The translations under genes were made by a program, and so were the position numbers. Below are positions 41,989-54,400 of a DNA stretch of 64,000 nucleotides, piece after piece. How positions within the stretch are numbered: position 1 is the stretch's first letter; each line of letters opens with the position of its first letter. This DNA is from Taeniopygia guttata (taxonomy: Eukaryota > Chordata > Aves > Passeriformes > Estrildidae), in assembly GCF_048771995.1 (NCBI RefSeq), contig NC_133026.1:60389001-60453000 (forward strand). Direction: 5' to 3'. Under the pieces are notes generated by a model. It saw only the letters and a list, made by a program, of their open reading frames with translations, searched no databases and was not told the DNA's origin.

Positions 41989-42034
41989 GGATGAAAAAAG
42001 GGTTGGATGAAAAAAGGGTTGAATGAAAAAAAGG
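41989..42034. repeat. Short tandem repeat, 16-base unit
   Basis: The unit ggatgaaaaaagggtt is present at 41989-42004 and 42005-42020, with a third, partly changed copy starting at 42021. Confidence 0.9.
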
Positions 42035-42097
42035 AAAACACAGAAACCATTTTACAGTACGGGTTTAGGAATATTTACCTACAACAGCAGCTCATGT

Positions 42098-42152
42098 CAC
42101 GGCCAGGGTGAGCAAAGGCCAGATGCTGGTGCACGGCCAGGGTGAGCAAAGG
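42098..42152. repeat. Direct duplication of 21 bases
   Basis: The sequence cacggccagggtgagcaaag, plus one more g or a changed base, occurs at 42098-42118 and 42132-42152, a 34-base period. It looks like a recent local duplication. Confidence 0.85.
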
Positions 42153-45100
42153 GTTTCTGCTTGTGCACAGCTGCAGGTGCCTTGAAATGGGAGCAAAACC
42201 CTCTTCCAAAGCGGGCTTTGCCATTTGGGGAAAGACAGGCACACACACCGTGTAAAATGTAGGTCAGGGCCATGGGTAAGTGCTGGGGTGCTCTGCAGGG
42301 ACCTGTGTGATGGACTAACCAAGTCGTACAAAGAGAAAACATATCAAGATCCCGTACAGCTGGCTTCAGCTTGTATCAGTCACTAAATATTTGATGAATG
42401 CTAACTGCCTAACCTACTTTACTCTTCTCGCCTACTGCAGCGTTGACTATCTCCTCCATTTTTTCTCTATTATTGATGCATTTTTGAGGAAGACCCTGTC
42501 TCACGACAAAACAGTGATCTTAGATGTGAGACAAAAAAGGAAACACAAAAAGGGAAGGTACAACAGACAACCCCAGGAAGATGAAAGCAATATGCTGGCA
42601 AAGGAAAATATAACTTGAGGGGCAGGGCACTATCATAATTTTACTGTACAATGCAAACCAGCAAAGTCTGGTGATGAAAGTGTGTGGAGAATCACATTAA
42701 TCATCCATCCCTTCCTAAAAAAAAAAAAAAAAAAATCAGAATTTATTTCACCCTGGGAATTGCACAGGCACAAATCTTACTGATATAACTATATGGAAGA
42801 ATTGCCAAGGAACTTCATTCTATATTAAATTGTTCATTGCGTAATTTTAAAGTTCTCTGCTAGTTCATGAAATATCTAGTTTTGCCACCATAAATATTCA
42901 TGAAGGAGAGAGAAAAGTGGGTGCAGGCAGCACTCCAGGTTGCAGAAGGGTTTTTACATGACAGGCACCTCAGTAAGGTGACACAGTGCATGATTCTCCT
43001 CCTGCTGAGAGCAGAGATTGCTGAGCCAAGGTGCTCTCTGGCTTTATCAAAATCAGGGAAAACAGATGAGGAGCAATAAAAATAAACCACAGTTTTATTG
43101 GATGAAGTCCTGTAACAGCCCTTGCTCCAGTATTTTGGAAGCCAGGGTTCAGTTTAATCAAGCATAGCTTTCCTCATGGGACTTCTGGGGATATATAGTG
43201 GCAGCTCCATCAAAAAAGAGCCATTTTTCTTCATGGTTAACAAAACATGGTTGGCTTGTGCTTTTTGATCAGCCAAAGAGGAGTAAGAAATAGTGGTAGA
43301 GTGTCAGAGAGTAGCCACTGGCCTTTTTCAAAGATTATGTCAAATACCTGCACCCTGGCATTCCTTGTCTCTCCCTGGACTGCCTGGGGGATGTTTCCCT
43401 CCTCTCCAGCTGAAAACAGCACAACAGCTCTGGCATTAATGGCATGTCTGAGCACCGAGTTCCTGCAGGGCTGATTTATGCTGCAGGAAAGTGTTTTTCA
43501 CTCTGAACCAACTCCTTTTAATGGCACTGTGAGAAACTGGCCTCATCACTACTGCAGGCTGGGGTGGGACATGGTGTGCCAGGGATGGCCACATCCGTGT
43601 GGATCTGGGATTGCACAGATCTCTTGTGCTGGCTCCATGAGCAAGGCCTGGACCATGCTTTCCATGAAATCTGCTGATTTACTGTTTTATTTTACTTACA
43701 GTGACACGTACCAGGGCATGACTCACTTATTTGCTCTCTAAAACATTTTATTCTTTAATTGTTGCAGTCTTCCATCCTCAGCACAGGAGGGAAATGCCCA
43801 GGAAAAGGACACCTGACAGGGCAAGCATGTACAAAGCAGTGCCCCAGCATGCAGGGGCAAGCAAGAACCAAGGCATAAGCCAAGAGAGGATTGTCAAGGG
43901 ACACCAGGAACCACATTCTAATGTGAATCACATCAGGAATCCCATTCTATGACTCTATAGTCTCTAATTCCTGAAACAGGAATGCTTTCATCGTGTTCCT
44001 TTCTGTAGAAGAGATGTTTAGTGCCTTTAGTTTCTACTTTTCTTCCTCAAAACACCAGTTGCATGTGGGTAGGTAACACAAACACCAGCAGCACCAGCGG
44101 GAAAGATGGGTGACTCTAACAAGGAAAGAGTTCATGTAGAAGTTAATTATTTGCAAATTGGCAGCAATACTTTGACCTCAGATACTTGAAGACCTGGCTA
44201 ATGGCACCTCTGGGCCATGAGGAGTTAGTTGTCTGTAAGAACTTGGTGGAGGATGAGTCAAACTGTGACTTTGTACAGAGATGGACAAATAGGGTGGCTC
44301 CCTTAAATCAGAGCAAAGGAGAAAACTGGCCAACTTCATGTCAATGGCTTGGAAATACTGGAGTAAGTAATCAAATGTGGACTATTTCACACTCAGTGAT
44401 AAGAGGAATGAACACTTAATGAGCTAAAGCAAATTTATTTCCTTTTATGGCAGCCATCAGGCTTGCAGAAAGGAGATGCCTTAGATGTCACATACCTCGC
44501 CTTCCAAGTGCTTTTGGCTGCGTCTCTCATGCCATTCTCATCATAAGTAAGCTCCAAAGAGAAATTTACAAGAGGCTGACAAAAGGTTTGTCAAATTGTA
44601 GCAAGAAGGTGAGTGACAGCAGGCACAGTGGCTGTACCAGGAACAGCAGGGCAGGCTGGTGCCAAGGTGTCACTAAGGGGATGCTGTGCTGGCGTGGGGG
44701 GAAACACGGGATGCAATTCAGAACGGAGACAAGCTCATATGAGATGGTGCTATCAGGCAGGAACAATGGACAAATCCAATCAGACCATAGCCCAGATTGC
44801 TGGGTGGGAACCTGGCTTGCGAGCTAAAGCCTGGGAGCACCATGTTTCTGGGACAAAGGCAAACACCACACTGGGATGTACCAACAAGGGTATGGCTTGC
44901 AAGGTGCAGGCACAAGCCCTTTTCCTCTACCCTGCTGCAAGTCAGGTTGGTTTTGGGGTATGGCTCTCCCAGAATGAGAGCTGGACACAGGGGCAGCCAT
45001 GTGGCTGACAGAAGGCCTGGAGAACAGCACCTATGAGGAAAGTCCAAAGGCACTGCCCTTGTTCTGCCTGAAGAAGGAAAGAAGGGTATTTCAACACGTG

Positions 45101-48100
45101 GGGCTGCAAAGCGGAAGGCAATTGTTCTGCTCTCTGCCTGTGGGGCAGCAAGGCAGTTTCGGGTTAGTCACTGGGAAATAATTATAGCTGGTCAGGGCAG
45201 CGGGGCAGAGGACAGACAGCAGCCAGGCGTGGAGCCTCTGTCACTGCATATCTAAAAGACAACCTGTTGGAACAACATGGATCCTGTTTATATATTACTG
45301 TTGACATTATACTATAAGTAATATTTTTGTATGGCATTTATAATACTCTAAGTCAGTAAGAGACAGTAAATATCCTACTGGGATCCCTTCCAGCCTTCAT
45401 TCTTCATTGAGCACAGCTGAGACTGAAATTCTACATGTTCCACCTCACTTGTAGGAGAAAAATCACCCATGCAGAGCTCAGCATGAATGTCAAGTAGGAA
45501 ATGTCCCCCACTACAATGCACTAGTCCATGTTCTTCAGGCCATAGGGCACATCCAACTTTGGGGTGCCTGCCAGAGGCTCCAGAGAGTCAAGATCTGTAG
45601 AGAGTTAACAGCACTAGGGCAAAATCTGAACCACCCCAAAGGGCTAAAACAGCACAGGCCAGGGACCATGAAGGAAGATTTGCCTACAGACCAGGGAAGT
45701 AGCAAAGCCAGTATCCTTTTGGGTTGGAGGCTCTTATGGGCAAGCTTTGCACATACTTTCTACTGCATCTCCCTTTCTGAACAAGCCAACACAGAGTTTA
45801 AGTCCTTACCTAAGCTGGAGCTTTAAGAAAAACAAAGTAATTTCTGACTTCTGCCCTAGGATGTCTGTGGCTCTCTTCTCCTGGCCCAGTGCCTGAGCCT
45901 GACCAAATCTGAAACTTGATTAGGAGGGCAGCACCAGATGTTCCAGTTTGCTCCAAAAGGACTGATGGCAAGAAGAAATACATTGAAGATCTTTTTAGTT
46001 GCGGGTATACAACTGGCCTGTGCAGAGCTGACTTGTATGTCCCTGCGAACAGAGAACCACACTCCAGGAATTACTCTTTGAGCCTTAACATTTTCACCAT
46101 TTATTGGTAGGAATTTTGATAATTATGTCAAGCATAAGCAAAACATCTCTATAGTTACTCAGTAACTAAGATACTTTGTCAACATAGAAGTGACGGGGCT
46201 CTTATTGCTAGTTACTTACTTGAAAAAAATTGAATTATTTACTACAGAAGCATTCAATATATTGTATTTGCTAATGCTGCATTTCAGTGCTATGGCCATG
46301 GAAATCAAGATGATTTAATAGCCTAGAGCTTGTCATGTTTGCATCACGGAGGAGCTTCTTTAGTAAAAAAAAGGGAATACTTTGTATACATAAAGTGTAT
46401 TTCATTTGATGGCAAATTAAATTGACACTCAACCAGAAGATACCAGTACTGTAAAGTTACTTGTTATAATCTCCCAATTAATTTCCAAATACATGCATCA
46501 CTGTGCAGGAACTTGCAATACCAGGGGCATTTGAAGGCCCTTGAGTTTATTAGAGTCAGGTTAAGAAAAGAAAATTCTGGTAAATACGGCAGAAGGAAAA
46601 GTAAAGGGTATTCACAAACGCTGCCTCCTGTCTGTGGGTCAGTGAAGTTGCCTCCTCCTAAGCATCAAGAAAATGAAAGCTCTGCTGTGAGAAAACAGCT
46701 GTTTAGGAAGATCCTTTTAGACATAGATGCTGGCATACTGCTGGGATCTGGGCTCTTTTTAATGTTTTGCTACTGCCTTTTGATTTATTATGTGTTCCGT
46801 TCTCCCCTGGCCCCCTGCCCACCATTTCAAAATGAATGAAAGAGATTAGCTGTGACAACAGCACGGGGAACATGTGCAGGAAAGAGGTGAGCCTAGAAGA
46901 ATGAAACAAACCGCAGTATTCGATATTCTGCAGTTGGGTTTAATTAGGGTAATTAATTGTTGCTCTTTCACAAGTGGAATGAAGAGTGCAGAGCTAAAGA
47001 CAGAGCTGGAGGGAGGCGGCAGAAGCCACCAGCTCCACCGCCAGCTGGCGAGGAAAGCCCCTGTCCCTCTGGGGAGCAGCGTTATGCTCCCACCTTGCCC
47101 TCACACACCTTGCCACAAGCACACACTCCCGGGGCCAGCCTGCAGCTCCAGGGGCTCATCCACACCTCCTTCCACCCCAGGGAGTCCCCAGGTGCCGGCG
47201 CTGCCTCAGTGCCAGCAGCACCTCGGCCTTTTGGAGGGGCCTTCATGAAAACTCCCTTTAATTGTCAGTGAGCATGGAGCATTATGCAAACAAATTTCAC
47301 AAGAAACGAGGAAAAGAGGAAACCATAGGAAAAGAAATTACAAGTTCCCCTGCTGCTCAAAGCAACTCCCTTGCTTTCTAAAGTAGGCTGCATAAATATT
47401 GATCTAGCCGGGATATGCCCTACATTCATTTACACTGACATTATAAATGTGCTTGAGAATGAGAAATCAATCTTGTTTTCCTGAGTGGTAACCATGTACA
47501 GCCAAGAATGTGTACAAATAATGCAAATCACAGTTCTCAGGCTTGCCACTTAAATGTGGAGTCAGAAAAAGTGTTCTTGGGGAACACAGGAGGAAAATAT
47601 CTTCTTCCCTATTTGCTTATTTTCAGGTATTTCCATTTATCCCTATACACATCACCTAAAATACATGCCCACTCCAATTCTAACCATAGTTTGTCATCTA
47701 ACTAATTTTCTGTATTTTGCCTGCTGAATTTGTTTAGGTTATTGTTTCATAACCTTCTCCAAGCAAGGTGAGGTACAATCTTAGGCATCCCCATAACTTT
47801 ATGTTTCCCTCTGTCATTAGCCTTCCGTCTGGCTGTGCAGTGCAACACTGCAGCTGGGAAAATCATATCATTAGTTTGCAAAAGCAGGAGAGTTCCTGCA
47901 GAAGAGAGCCACAGGGTGGCTTCTGAAGCACTGGGCGATTAATAATTAATATGTAATTGTTGGATAATCTGTTCATACAGTCCAAGAGTAGGAAATATAT
48001 GAGTATATATTCTGGAGAATGCTGCTACTAAAATAATGAGATTTTAACAAGCCCCCCTCTTGTTATAACACTACTTAATAACAGAAATAGTGTAAAACTG

Positions 48101-49500
48101 CCTGATCTTGCTATACATCGTAGTGTATAAGTCTACCTTTTTACCAAGCAAAGTGTACGTGTTCATAAAGTGGAAGATGTGGCAAATGTTAGGTGACAGA
48201 GATAAGGAATTGCATGTCTAGCTGGATTTTTAAAATAAAATGATTCAACTGTTTTTTAATATGTGTGATCTGCTTCTTTGAGGTAACATTTGGCTGATTC
48301 CTCTGCTACTTATATTGGCTTGACTCATTATTTTCAGTTATTTTCATCTCAATTTATGCATTCTAAGAAACATCACCTTTACAGAAAGCATTTGAAATTA
48401 TTTTGTTGCTTCAAAACAAAACAAAAAAACCTCAAATTAAAAATGTAGAGTCCCTTTTCATAAACATAACTCCAGAATATGATGCAGTAAATTAATGGAA
48501 TAATGGAATGGAATAAGCTTTAGATGGTGAAAATGGTATATTTAAAGACCTGGCAAAGGCAGGAAGAAAAGATGAGTCAAATGATCCCTATTTCTTCTAA
48601 TTACTCGCCATGCTGACAGAGCTCATCACCATTGGCCTCAAAATGAAATAATTGTCATGCTGCATTTCAAGGCTGTGATTCAGGAGCTGCAGGACGTGTC
48701 TTTCTGTTTCACAACATTGTTATATATGGAGATACTCAACTATACTGTGAGGCTGCTGAACGTAGAATATTCCTGCATTGCACAAGTAGGGAATTTTTGA
48801 ATACTGACTGAAATATGCAGAACTTGATAACCTATCAATTTATTCTCAGTGACTAATGATCCTGCCTTAAAATGCTGGATATTCTTATAATGGGCAGATG
48901 CTCCACATTATAAAAACGTGTTTTATTCAGCAGTACATTCAATGTGATTTGTAGCAATGGTGCAGAAGCAATCCAAAATGATAAATTTGCTTACTGAAGG
49001 TAGCTGTCAGGCTATACTAAGTGGAGGAGCAGAAGCACCAGCTATCAGAAAGCAGTGTCTTCCAACAAAATAATTTCAGCCAAAGATACGGAGCTTGGAG
49101 AATAATGCAATGTTACAGCTGAAGTACCAGGATAATTGAGCCTATAACATCTGCTCTAAATGTAGTGACACCAAAAATAAGCCCTTCTGTCTGTGTTGTT
49201 GTTCCTTGTTAAAGCAGAGTGCAAATATGCAACATGACCCCAGCACATCAGGGAATTTGGGAACAGAAGCAGCTTGCTATCACAATTACCCTTCCCCTGC
49301 CAAAGAAGGAACTTTCTCTGCAAAAATATAACAAAGATGTTGCTTGGTTTGTTTTCCAATAATCTTTACAAGAAAGAAAAAGGGATCATACTTAATCAGC
49401 CCCTTTAATCAGGGATGCTCTGATGACTGTTTTAAAACTGGAAGAAAACATTAGGTTTAAGGTTGATTGATTTTACCTTGAGTTTTGCCTTGATTTTTAG
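42153..49500. other. Intergenic, no gene recognised
   Basis: The stretch holds a run of about 19 A at 42717-42735, possible CR1 tail scraps near 43942-43961 and 45380-45405 (weak), a GC-rich block at 46990-47240 and an AT-rich, homeodomain-site-like block at 47930-47980. An octamer-like atgcaaac lies at 47284-47291. No coding gene is supported. Confidence 0.65.
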
Positions 49501-49601
49501 TCATAGAAGCACAGAATGGTTTGGGTTGGAAGGGACCTTAAAGATCATCTATTTTCATCCTCCCTGCCATGAGCAGGGATACCTTCCACTAGCTTGCTCA
49601 A
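49501..49601 (-). mobile_element. CR1 LINE 3'-end fragment
   Basis: The start tcatagaagcacagaatggt, then ttgggttggaagggacctta, aagatcatct and ctgccatgagcagggatacc, is the reverse complement of a classic CR1 3' end. It is one of the least diverged CR1 pieces in the window, so relatively young, and truncated to about 100 bases. Confidence 0.93.
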
Positions 49602-51436
49602 TTAGAAATTGGTAAGATTCTCATAAGATATTGTATTGAATCATTCCTGAAAGAAAAAGGGGAAGGGAGGCAGAGAAAAAAAATATTGGTGTGTTGTAAG
49701 GACTAACTCCCCTAAGACTTTCTCTTTGTTCCAAATTATTATCGAGTTTGATTAACCAGAACCCTAATTTGCATATTCCACTTTGTTGTGATTTCCACTG
49801 GTTTAAAGCAGTGGGAAACCAATCCCAGCCCCTGTCCAGCATATCCACTCACAAATGCATGCTGCTGGTTTCCCTTCCACAGTATAAACACAAAGGAATA
49901 TTCAATTAAATTGAAAAAGGACACATTTAAAACTGTTAAAAAGGAAACAAGTTTTTTTGCACAGCCTGCAGTTACTCGGTCAAATCCCTTTCCTACCTAG
50001 TATCATCACAACCAAAACCTTAGCAGGAGCAAAAAGAGGACTGCTAATACATGCATAAAAATAAACAAGAGCTTTGGTAGGGATTTACACTTATGCTTCT
50101 GGAGTAAAGCCAGCTTCCAGTCACTGCAGTTTTGGGAATAGGTTTCTAAGACCAGCTATCCCACACCATCTCCCATCACTGTCCTTTCATCTTTCCTTGA
50201 AGTGTGGGGTAACAACCCCTTTGCAGCAGAATGCTATCTAGAAGGACCAGCAGTCTAATCCACTTATGGTACTGAAAAGATGTAGGAAAGAAATCCTGCG
50301 AATGATTTACAAATCATTTCAATACCTCGACTCTTGCCAAAAAGCAGCCCTTGTTTAGGTATTTGACAATCTGTCGTTACACTCGTTCAACAGCGACCAC
50401 ATTGACAACTGATGCCTGGCTGAGTGACTCAGCCTGCTAATTCCAGCCTGCCAGAACTTCACTGACGTTTTGTGCACTGCGAGGCCCTGGGTGATGTGAC
50501 CTTGCTTTGACGTTCACCCTGCTCCTGGAAGGAGCTCCTGAGGAGGCCCAGAGGTCACCACCATAATGCAGATTACTTACCAATATTTCCTCTCCGTAGT
50601 GAGACGTGTTCATTGGACGTCTCACGTAGAGGCTTTCCAAATTTCCTGGCTTTCTTCAGTCAGTACATCGCTTCCGGGATGGTCGTGGAGCAGCCTGCAT
50701 TTTTGCCTGCCTGACCTCTGTCACTCTGTGGTGACTCCAGAGCAGTGTGACCACTCTGACAGCTGGTCTGCATCACTGATGACAGAAGGGGAGCCACTAG
50801 AGCCTTGCTAGTAGCTGCTTTCTGCATGTTCCTACACAGCTTCCCTGAGAGCTCCTGAGTCTTGGAGACCTGCATGGTCCATCTGATCTGGAAGAGCATT
50901 CATTCTCAGAGTAAGTGAAGAGGAGCAGGCATGCCTGGTGGCAAATTCTCCCTTGTGGCAGCAGAATTCTGGCTAAAGCACCTGAGAATAAAATATCACA
51001 CACTGGGAATCAGCAGATATTTTTCGCAAGCAATGCCACCATGTGGGGGAATGATGTGTTAAATGGGTTTCCAGCAGTCACCTAAAAATCTGCTGCAAGT
51101 TCCTTGTGTGCTGGGATCTGATATGAAGAAAACATAAAAGGGCAGCCAAGAATGGTAGGACACAAAATACTTGGCTAACACCCAGAAACGCCTGCAGCCC
51201 AGCTGTGCTAAGCCGTGGCGGATGTGAACCCTGGCCAGCAGCCTGGCTGCAATCGCTGTGGAGAAGAGCTCTCTGGCTAGCTCTTGTGTGCTGGACTCTG
51301 GGCCAGTCTCATGGAAAACCCCACCACCTGGGCTTCCTTCAAAAGTCTGACTGCTCACAGTCACAGGTACCAAGGCAGCTCCCTCCATTGGTCTCTTCAA
51401 CTCTGCAGGAAAACTCTTCACCAAGTGCACCACCAA

Positions 51437-51462
51437 TTTTTTTTTTTTTTTTTTTTTTTTTT
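51437..51462. repeat. T26 homopolymer followed by ccccag
   Basis: Twenty-six T run straight into ccccag. This is either a simple homopolymer, the poly(A) end of an old retrocopy on the - strand, or by chance a very strong acceptor-like sequence. No flanking duplication was found by eye. Confidence 0.9.
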
Positions 51463-54400
51463 CCCCAGAAAGTGGATGCTGGAAAACTTTGGTTCCTGGC
51501 AGTATGGCATTCCAGATCCACTACTGGTGCAGGACGAATTTGTTTGGTGTGCCAAAGAAGTGCGTCAGGTTGCAAGAAGGTGAAGTTTGTGCTATTATAA
51601 TGAAATCAGGTTATCAGTACCAGTTGGCAGAAACTACATTCCTAAAAATCCGGCTGGCTTTCAAACACAACATTTCCCAACTGTGTGGGGGCCACCAATG
51701 GGTTTTCACAATGGGTTCACTGCCTGTCTAATGAAGAGGCTGATGAAAATTTAAACTCAAGGCATGTCTTGATCTGTGGAGTGCTTAGGTCACAGGCACT
51801 GAATACCTTGGAGAACACGCTATCAGTGACAGTGCCTGGGCATGTATGCATATGGGAAAACTAAGAGCTTATTCTACTCTAGCAATGAGAATTCATATCA
51901 GTTTGGAGAACCTGTTTTTTACCCTTGCTCTGACCAGAACAGGTGGAGTCTCACAGAGCATTCAGATCTGTTCTTGGCACTTAGAAAGGAACAAAGGACA
52001 CATTTAGAAAGCCAAAGGCAGGATGATGCTGTCTCTGAAAGAGTTTGGATGACAATTATATACACATGGTTGTAGCTTGGTGTATCCTGACCAACATCTG
52101 CAAAGCTAACAATGTACGCTTTCACCTCAGTCAAACCTGGATCCTAAAATATTAGCTGTTCTCCCTTTCCTATGGTTTCCCTTTCTGACTGTCCCAGGCC
52201 AGCCTCTGCACAGGCTGACAGAGAGCAGGGAGCAGGGCATCACAGTGAGCCCCACTCTGGGTTACTGCTTGGGGAGCCGCATGATCTGTCGGTGAAATGA
52301 GAGACTCATTTTCCTGGAAGTTTTCTTTAGCCTCACCCATGAATACCGAGCCCATTCCCATCGTTCCAGTGTATGACAAAGAGGGCTCAATCTCACGCAG
52401 CAGCGTGTCACAGCCCCGTGACTGCACAGTCACCGCTGGAATGGCTGAGCCGGTGCGCAAGGGAGAGGTGGAGATCTGAAGCCAAGGCACCTTTGGTAGC
52501 CACATTCATGGACTGGTGACAACGGCACATGAAAGCGATTCTGCACACAAGCTCATGGCTGCCAGCCTACAAGTCAATGGGCATTTTGTTACTAGAATAG
52601 CTAAGGAAGAAAAAAAAAACCCCTACTCTCCTGGATTTAACTCCTTACAGTCATTTTTATCAAAGCTCAAATATGTTCCCCACAGCTTTCCTGAAAGGCC
52701 TTCTGAGAGAGGTGCCTGGGGAGTGCCAGAGAAGTGACAGTGAGCTATCTTAGTATTAACTTCTAAGTTGATCCTGCCAATATTTTAATTGTATAAGGCT
52801 TTATTCTGTAAATTTCCTTGGAGGATTTCTGTGTTTACTCTTAACAAGAGACACCTTTGGTGTTGAAGAAATAATTTTTAAAAGGCTGCTTCAAAGGGCA
52901 TAATGTGCATCTTTGTTTATACTTCAAGTAAAGTACTGTAGATGCAGCTGTTGATAGCACTCTGTACTAGGATAAATCATCACTAACACATATTTTGAGG
53001 GTTTAGCTTCCCCTGTGCTAATCTCACTTCAGTGCTTATGACATTCACAAATAAATAACTTGCATTTATGTGATAGATTCTTACTGCATTAAAGGGATAC
53101 CTAAGATTCACAGGCACGATTTGTTTTAATGCAGAACATTCCCATTATCCTGCTGACAGTGCTGCTCCCATCATCCTGGCATACTGGAGTGGCAACACAC
53201 CACGCAGAAGAAGCAAATGTAAGTGAGTAGGGGCATGACCTTTCTAAGCCAACTCTGTTGCCAAACCTGCTGTATGGCAGAAACATATCCTCAGTCTCGC
53301 ATGAAAGGCCTTTATGCACAGCCTTTAAACAACAGACAGTAACCTTCCTCCGAGATATTTACAAGGGAATTAATGGGAGATGACTAACCCCCGTGAAAAG
53401 CCGATACCAAAAATGTTGGAATCTCTTGGGTCACTTCAAATGCACCAGTCATGCTATTTAGGGCATTATGTAAAACCATCACATTCAAGTCACTATGTTG
53501 GCTGCAGTTTAATGAATCCACATTAATCCATCTCTATCAGTAGTGATGAATACTGTACCTTGAGGAGTTGTAGAGCTCTGAAACAAAAAGGGCTTAAGAC
53601 GCCATATGAGGAAGAAAGATAAAAAGAAATAATTACAAGGAAGGATTTATAAAGTTCTGGAAGAGAATCTTTTAGTGCATTAATATCTAACAGGCAGGAA
53701 AGCTCTTTTTCTTCTAGAAAGCAACAAACAAAACAAATAGTTTAAAATGGAAGAGTTGAAGAAACAGTAAGAGGATTAGTGTATGGTGTTGCTGAGTCTA
53801 CTGGCAATTACAAGGTCTGGCTTTGCAAATAGTATCAACAGAAATTAAATGCAAATTTTGTAAAATACTGGTTTAATTTTAACACAGTATTTAATGTAAC
53901 ACTAGAATGTATAACATAGACCTGTAATCAATCCAGATATAACAAAGCTGAAGTTCTTTTTCCTCAAGTTTGTTTCCTCTGCGCGTGGCTTTTAGCTGTA
54001 CAGTTAACTCATGATCAGCTGCTCATTGCCTTGAACTGCAGTAGAGGTGCTGCTGTTTCCTCTCTCTCTTCATTTGATAGAAGCAAGAAGTTTGTGCTGC
54101 AGAAGAAATTCCAAAATTTGTTAAGGAAGCTGCACTTCCGGACTGTTTAACTGCAATGCTAACAGAGCCCAGCCTGTGCATGTCACAACGGGAAACATTT
54201 GTGTAATCAAAGGATCTCCACACAACGCCGCTGCCGCTGGCTCAGGAAAACCCCGCCTAGCTGAAAGCAATACAGGTTAGCTCTACAAGAGACTGAAATT
54301 CAAGCGGCCAAGTACTGCAAGTGAGAATCACTGTCACTTGAACAACCTCACAGCTGTATTCTGCACTCGCCCAGAGGGAGCTGGGACAGGACTCCAGCTT

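Noticed and set aside
43942-43961. CR1 tail (attctatgactctatag)
   Set aside because: Too short and with no recognisable CR1 sequence next to it. Mentioned only as a weak possibility.
46513-46839. Frame of 108 codons with one hydrophobic, membrane-like segment
   Set aside because: No family resemblance, no support from splice sites or context, and one hydrophobic stretch is expected by chance in AT-rich DNA.
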